In this document: positions 27,907-31,587 of the stretch, piece by piece
How the letters are laid out: each line of letters starts with the position of its first letter
Position numbering within the stretch: position 1 is the stretch's first letter
The notes under the pieces: generated by a model
Seen by the model: only the letters and a program-made list of their open reading frames with translations
What the model was told of the DNA's origin: nothing
The model's database searches: none
Assembly: GCA_039105265.1 (NCBI GenBank)
Contig: JAPFFF010000201.1
Coordinates: 1 to 31,587, forward strand
Direction: 5' to 3'
Length of the DNA stretch: 31,587 bases
Source: Tritrichomonas musculus
Lineage: Eukaryota; Parabasalia; Tritrichomonadida; Tritrichomonadidae
Made by a program: the position numbers and the translations under genes

Positions 27907-29813
27907 CTATTTTATTTCTTCTGTTACTGCTTTGTTTGCTTTGATTGGTCCTTTAGATAGAAGGTCAACAATTTCTTGGTGATTGTTATTTCTTGCATAG
28001 TCAATGGCAGCTTTGTAAATATATTATTTAAAAATATCATAAATCACTTAGTTTTTTCAATATCATGCAAAAAAGTAGGATTAAATATCATGAAATTTTA
28101 TGATTCAGAATGCTTTTAATGTTAATATCAATATCTTTTTGTCTTAATAATAATTCAACAATTTCTTTATAACCTTCATATGCAGCCCAAATCAACACTG
28201 TAACATTAAATATTTGAGTTAAATTCCATAAATCATTTAAAATTTCAATTGTATGAAAAAGATTAGATATGAATATCATAAATGCTTTTGATTTAAAATA
28301 TCTTTGATATTGACATCAATATCTTTTTGCTTTAATAACATTTCAACAATTTTTGTATGATCTCTCCATGCAGCCCAAATCAGCGCTGTATCATTAAAGG
28401 CTTCAATTAAATCCCATAAATCATTATAAATTTCAATATCATGAAAAAAAGTTAGATTATAATTTTATAAATGTTTTTGATTCAAAATATCTTTCATGTT
28501 GACATCAATTCCATTTTGCTTTAATAATATTTCAACAATATCTGCATAATCATTTTTTATAGCAACAATAAGCGCTGTCTCATTAAATGTTCGAATTGAA
28601 TTCCATAAATCATTTAAAATTTCAATCATATAAAAAAGATTAAATTTGAATATCATAAATGCTTTTGATTTAAAATGTCATTGATATTGACATCAATATC
28701 TTTGTGCCTTAATAACATTTCAACGATTTCTTTTTGACCATTAGATACAGCCCAAATCAACGCTGTGACATTAAATGTTCGAATTGAATTCCATAAATCA
28801 TTTAAAATTTCAATCATATGAAAAAGATTAGATATGAATGCCATAAATGCTTTTGATTTAAAATGTCTTTGATATTGACATCAATATCTTTTTGCTTTAA
28901 TAACATTTCAACAATTTTGTTATGACCTCTCCATGCAGCAAAAATCAACGCTGTATCATTAAAGGCTTCAATTAAATCCCATAAATTATTATTAATTCCA
29001 ATATCATGAAAAAAAGTTAGATTATAATTTTATAAATGTTTTTGATTCAAAATATCTTTCATGTTGACATCAATTCCATTTTGCTTTAATAATATTTCAA
29101 CAATATCTGTTTTTTCATCTTTTGCAGCAATAATCAACGCTGTATCATTAAATGTTCGAATTGAATTCCATAAATCATTTAAAATTTCAATCGTATGAAA
29201 AAGATTAGATTTGAATTTCATAAATGCTTTTGATTTAAAATGTCTTTGATATTGACATCAATATCTTTGTACCTTAATAATATTTCAACAATATCTGCAT
29301 GACCATTTTTTACAGCAAATAATAAAGCTGTATCATTAAATACACAAATTGAATTCCATAAACCATTATAAAGATCAATAAAATGAATAAAGTTAGATTT
29401 AAATGTTATAAATGCTTTTGATTTAAAAATGTTTATCATGCTGATATTAATATCTTTTTGTTTTAATAACAATTCAAAGATTTCTTTATAACATTTCTTT
29501 GCAGCGTACATTAATGCTGTATCATTAAATGTTCAAGTTAAATTCCATAAATCAATATAAATTTCAATCAAATGAAAAAAGTTAGATCTTAATTCGATCA
29601 ATACTTTTGGTTTAAAATGTCTTTAAAGTTGATATCAATTCCTTCTTGCTCTAATAATATTTCAACAATTTCTCTATATCCATTCATTGTAGAGAAGATT
29701 AACGCCGTATGATTAAATTTACGAGTAAAATACCATAAATCATCATAAATTTCAATGATATGAAAAAAAAGTTAGATATGAATATCATGAATGTTTTTGA
29801 TTTAAAATGTCAT
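27907..29813 (-). repeat. Ankyrin-coding tandem array, about ten units of roughly 188 bp
   Basis: The anchor AATG(C/T)TTTTGATT(T/C)AAAA (plus strand) recurs at about 28281, 28469, 28658, 28846, 29035, 29223, 29410, 29601 and 29789, a spacing of 187-191 bp. Each unit holds one ordinary ankyrin repeat (TALIWAVSNGQKEIVEMLLR type) and one weak repeat (FISNLFHMIEILNDLWNS type). A coding unit would be 189 bp, but most units are about one base off, mainly in the T-run of the DIF/DIL segment, so each open frame ends in NQKHL and the next begins in another frame. Confidence 0.85.
28281..29410. repeat. Higher-order tandem duplication of three ankyrin units (about 565 bp each)
   Basis: 28281-28845 and 28846-29410 match unit for unit and share variants absent from neighbouring units, such as TTTAATAACATTTCAACAAT followed by CTCTCCATGCAGC in the first unit, and GATTCAAAATATCTTTCATG in the second. 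565 is not a multiple of three. Confidence 0.8.
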
Positions 29814-30968
29814 TTAAATGATTGATATTTTAACTGCTTCATTTATATCAATATTTCCTTCTGACAAATAATGTTCAACAAGTTCGTAATATCCATATTG
29901 GCACAAATAAAGAAACATGTCTTTTTGTTTCATGTCTGTTGGGAAAAAACAATAGTTGTAATATTCTACTACACACTGTTCATAATATATCTTTTCATTG
30001 CTATCTTGTTGATCTTCTTCTTTCATTAAATAGTCAATGATGTATTTTGCAACATCGTTGTGATGACATTTAATCGACTCTACAAGAATATCTACATAAC
30101 TACACTCTGGCGGTGAAACATCATTGTCTTCAAGATATTTGATCAGTTCTGCATTCCTACTGTGAATCGCATAGGCCCACATCTCTGATGTCAGTTCAAC
30201 TTCTCCATTAATTCGAATGTATTTGATGATCTCAATTGAGCCATAAAATGATGCATATTCAATCAGTTGAACATCATCGCAACCCAAAAGTGGATTTGTT
30301 TCAAATATTGATTTTTCAATAAAAGTATCAAGTAAAATGTTGTTTCGGTTGACATAAACTCCAAAATCTTTCACTCGATTGCTTCGAATCAGCTCACATA
30401 AATAGTTGTCATTTTCCCCTTCTTTCCTTTTATCATAGAATTCTTCTGGAACTTCTTTCCTAATTTTTTCAAGGAATTCTTCATCTCTTAAATTAGAATT
30501 CTTACATCGATGTTTTTGAATGAATTCGTCGGTTAGAAACGGTTTGATTTCTGGACCAAAATACTCACAATCTTCACATTTATAATCATCACCCGTGATT
30601 TGTAAAACAATGTATTCATCAATTATCACTATTTTTTCTTCAATGAGAAATAGAAGGATTCTTTTGTTGTATTTAAAAAGTTCGAAAATTTCTGAATTTG
30701 AAAAAAATTTTTGGATATCTTTTTTGAAATTTTCCAAAATTCGCTCAATCTTAGAAATGAAATTCGGAACACGCTGATGATTACTTCCGATTTCATTTAT
30801 TAGCTGTAATATTGATTTGATCTTATATTTATCTTCTGCCATATGATATTCATTGATGACTCTTAAAAAAATTTCATAATTTTCTTCGGCGTTTGATTCA
30901 TCTTCAAGAAACTCAAGAAGAGCACTTTGAATCTTTTTCATTCTGTCTCTTATTTCTTCAATACTCAT

Positions 30969-31308
30969 TGAACAAAATATTTTATTTTTTTCTTATCAAA
31001 TTATTTGAGAGATCTCATTGAATTTTTTATAAAAAATAAATAGCACAAAGTTTTGACCGAAAAACTGGAATACTTGAAGTAAATAATTTATCAAATAATT
31101 CAATTTTGAACTAGTACTGGAATGCTTTGATAAAATAATCTTTTTCTTCAATTTGTTCTCTATCTATATATCTGATAAAAATAAGAAAATTCCAGTATGA
31201 TTAGATTTACACAAAAGTTTAACAATTTTTACTAGTAATAGAATAGAAATTTCTTTAAAAATAAATAGATAATTATAAAAATAAACAAATATATATAATA
31301 AAAATAGT
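30969..31308. other. Intergenic A+T-rich spacer
   Basis: Upstream region of the DUF3447 gene. No clear TCA-Py-T/A initiator stands out; TCA immediately precedes the ATG (TTCAATGAG on minus). Nothing else is recognised. Confidence 0.4.
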
Positions 31309-31464
31309 TCAATAAATTTTAAACATTTTATTAGCTTGATGAAAAAATGCATGTGCTATAAAAAAGAAAATAATTAAAAACATTGAAATATTTATTCCAT
31401 ATTCAGTTGCTTTTAAATACTTATAATATAGCAATATCACAAATAAAACAATAAAAAAAATCAT
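31309..31464 (-). CDS. Small two-helix membrane ORF, 51 aa, uncertain
   Basis: On minus the frame runs from ATG (MIFFIVLFVILLYYKYLKAT) to TGA at 31309 and predicts two hydrophobic helices (about residues 1-16 and 26-40). Its ATG overlaps the stop codon of the upstream partial gene in an ATGA arrangement. Translational coupling of that kind is not expected in this lineage. More likely it is chance, since T-rich sense strands encode hydrophobic residues, or it is the membrane tail of the preceding gene after a one-base shift. Confidence 0.25.
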   Translation of the reverse strand: MIFFIVLFVILLYYKYLKATEYGINISMFLIIFFFIAHAFFHQANKMFKIY

Positions 31465-31587
31465 TTCTTTTTATTTTGAACGGGAGACTGTTGAATTGCA
31501 TTTGCTAATTCAGGAATATTCTCTGAAGCAGAATAATGGATTGCATCCATTTTAGCATTTAAATACTTGAATTTATTTATTCCTGAT
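31461..31587 (-). CDS. 3' end of an unidentified gene, cut by the window edge
   Basis: On minus the open frame enters from beyond 31587 and reads SGINKFKYLNAKMDAIHYSASENI...LANAIQQSPVQNKKK before TGA at 31461-31463. Codon use and composition look coding (balanced residues, polar, basic end). No domain can be recognised from about 40 residues. Confidence 0.55.
   Translation of the reverse strand, partial: SGINKFKYLNAKMDAIHYSASENIPELANAIQQSPVQNKKK

Larger units (their letters stand above)
27907..30968 (-). pseudogene. DUF3447 plus ankyrin-repeat gene, array out of frame
   Basis: A sound 384-codon frame starts with ATG at 30968 (MSIEEIRDRM) and stops at 29814. Residues about 1-120 are helical. 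About 128-157 holds CEDC...H-x-C residues that could bind a metal, and about 232-305 is a DUF3447 domain (IEYASFYGSIEIIKY, MWAYAIHSRNAELIKYLE, IKCHHNDVAKYI). The family normally continues into a long ankyrin stack. Here the stack is present downstream but broken by stops and frame changes, and a natural family C-terminus (AIDYARNNNHQEIVDLLSKG) is still readable up to a stop at 27907. The original gene was thus about 3.06 kb. Ankyrin stacks mediate protein binding; the partner is unknown. The shortened 384-residue protein might still be made, but it would lack the binding surface. Confidence 0.75.

Noticed and set aside
28088-29511. Five separate small ankyrin genes of 63-97 codons each
   Set aside because: They are consecutive frames of one tandem array, starting and stopping at the same unit boundary, and so are pieces of one broken gene.
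1-31587. tRNA, rRNA or other structured RNA genes
   Set aside because: I scanned by eye for tRNA-like GC-rich stems and A/B-box motifs and saw none outside transposon cores. A covariance-model search would be needed to be sure.

Overview
The window looks like a nuclear contig of a trichomonad protist (Parabasalia); Tritrichomonas or a relative is possible, but I cannot fix the genus. The evidence is: extreme A+T richness with intron-free genes; a DUF3447 plus ankyrin gene and an RCC1-like gene of the kinds expanded in trichomonads; a gene with a TCA+1CTT initiator about 20 nt before its ATG and a TAAA polyadenylation signal overlapping its stop codon; and a dense load of Mutator, pogo, mariner and hAT-type DNA transposons plus a GC-rich virus-like element.

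Layout. 1-5454 is gene-free and A+T-rich, with two fold-back or MITE-like structures and short repeats. 5455-7245 (minus) is the only clearly healthy host gene, a 596-residue protein with several C2 domains. 7270-8579 is empty. 8580-8894 is a 315-bp Mutator-type MITE with a 9-bp target duplication. 8944-12595 is a decayed Mutator-like element whose transposase gene (minus) was hit by two further elements: a 478-bp hAT-type MITE with a perfect 8-bp duplication, and a 680-bp element. The transposase reading frame resumes across both junctions, so the order of events can be read. 12773-14938 holds three more short non-autonomous elements, one with a GC-rich core that looks like a captured coding fragment. 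A pogo-type transposase fragment follows at about 14999-15480.

15888-21219 is a complete-looking 5,332-bp pogo-type transposon with about 40-bp terminal inverted repeats, TA duplications and an open 634-residue transposase that fuses a Myb/SANT domain, a CENP-B-type helix-turn-helix and a DDE_1 nuclease. Just beyond it, an older pogo-type remnant is split by 21766-24956: a compact 3,191-bp GC-rich element with about 500-bp, nearly identical terminal inverted repeats and two convergent gene regions starting just inside them. It has no recognisable transposase, integrase or polymerase, and I treat it as a young virus-like (possibly Maverick/Polinton-related) fossil. It is the most unusual object here.

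The right side returns to host families, all on minus: a broken coiled-coil plus RCC1-like gene (25904-27705); a broken DUF3447-ankyrin gene (27907-30968) whose ankyrin array has grown by a unit of about 188 bp that does not keep frame; and at the edge the 3' end of an unidentified gene overlapping a small two-helix membrane ORF. There is no operon logic. Apart from the C2 protein, the two transposon systems and possibly the edge gene, most coding material here is decaying.
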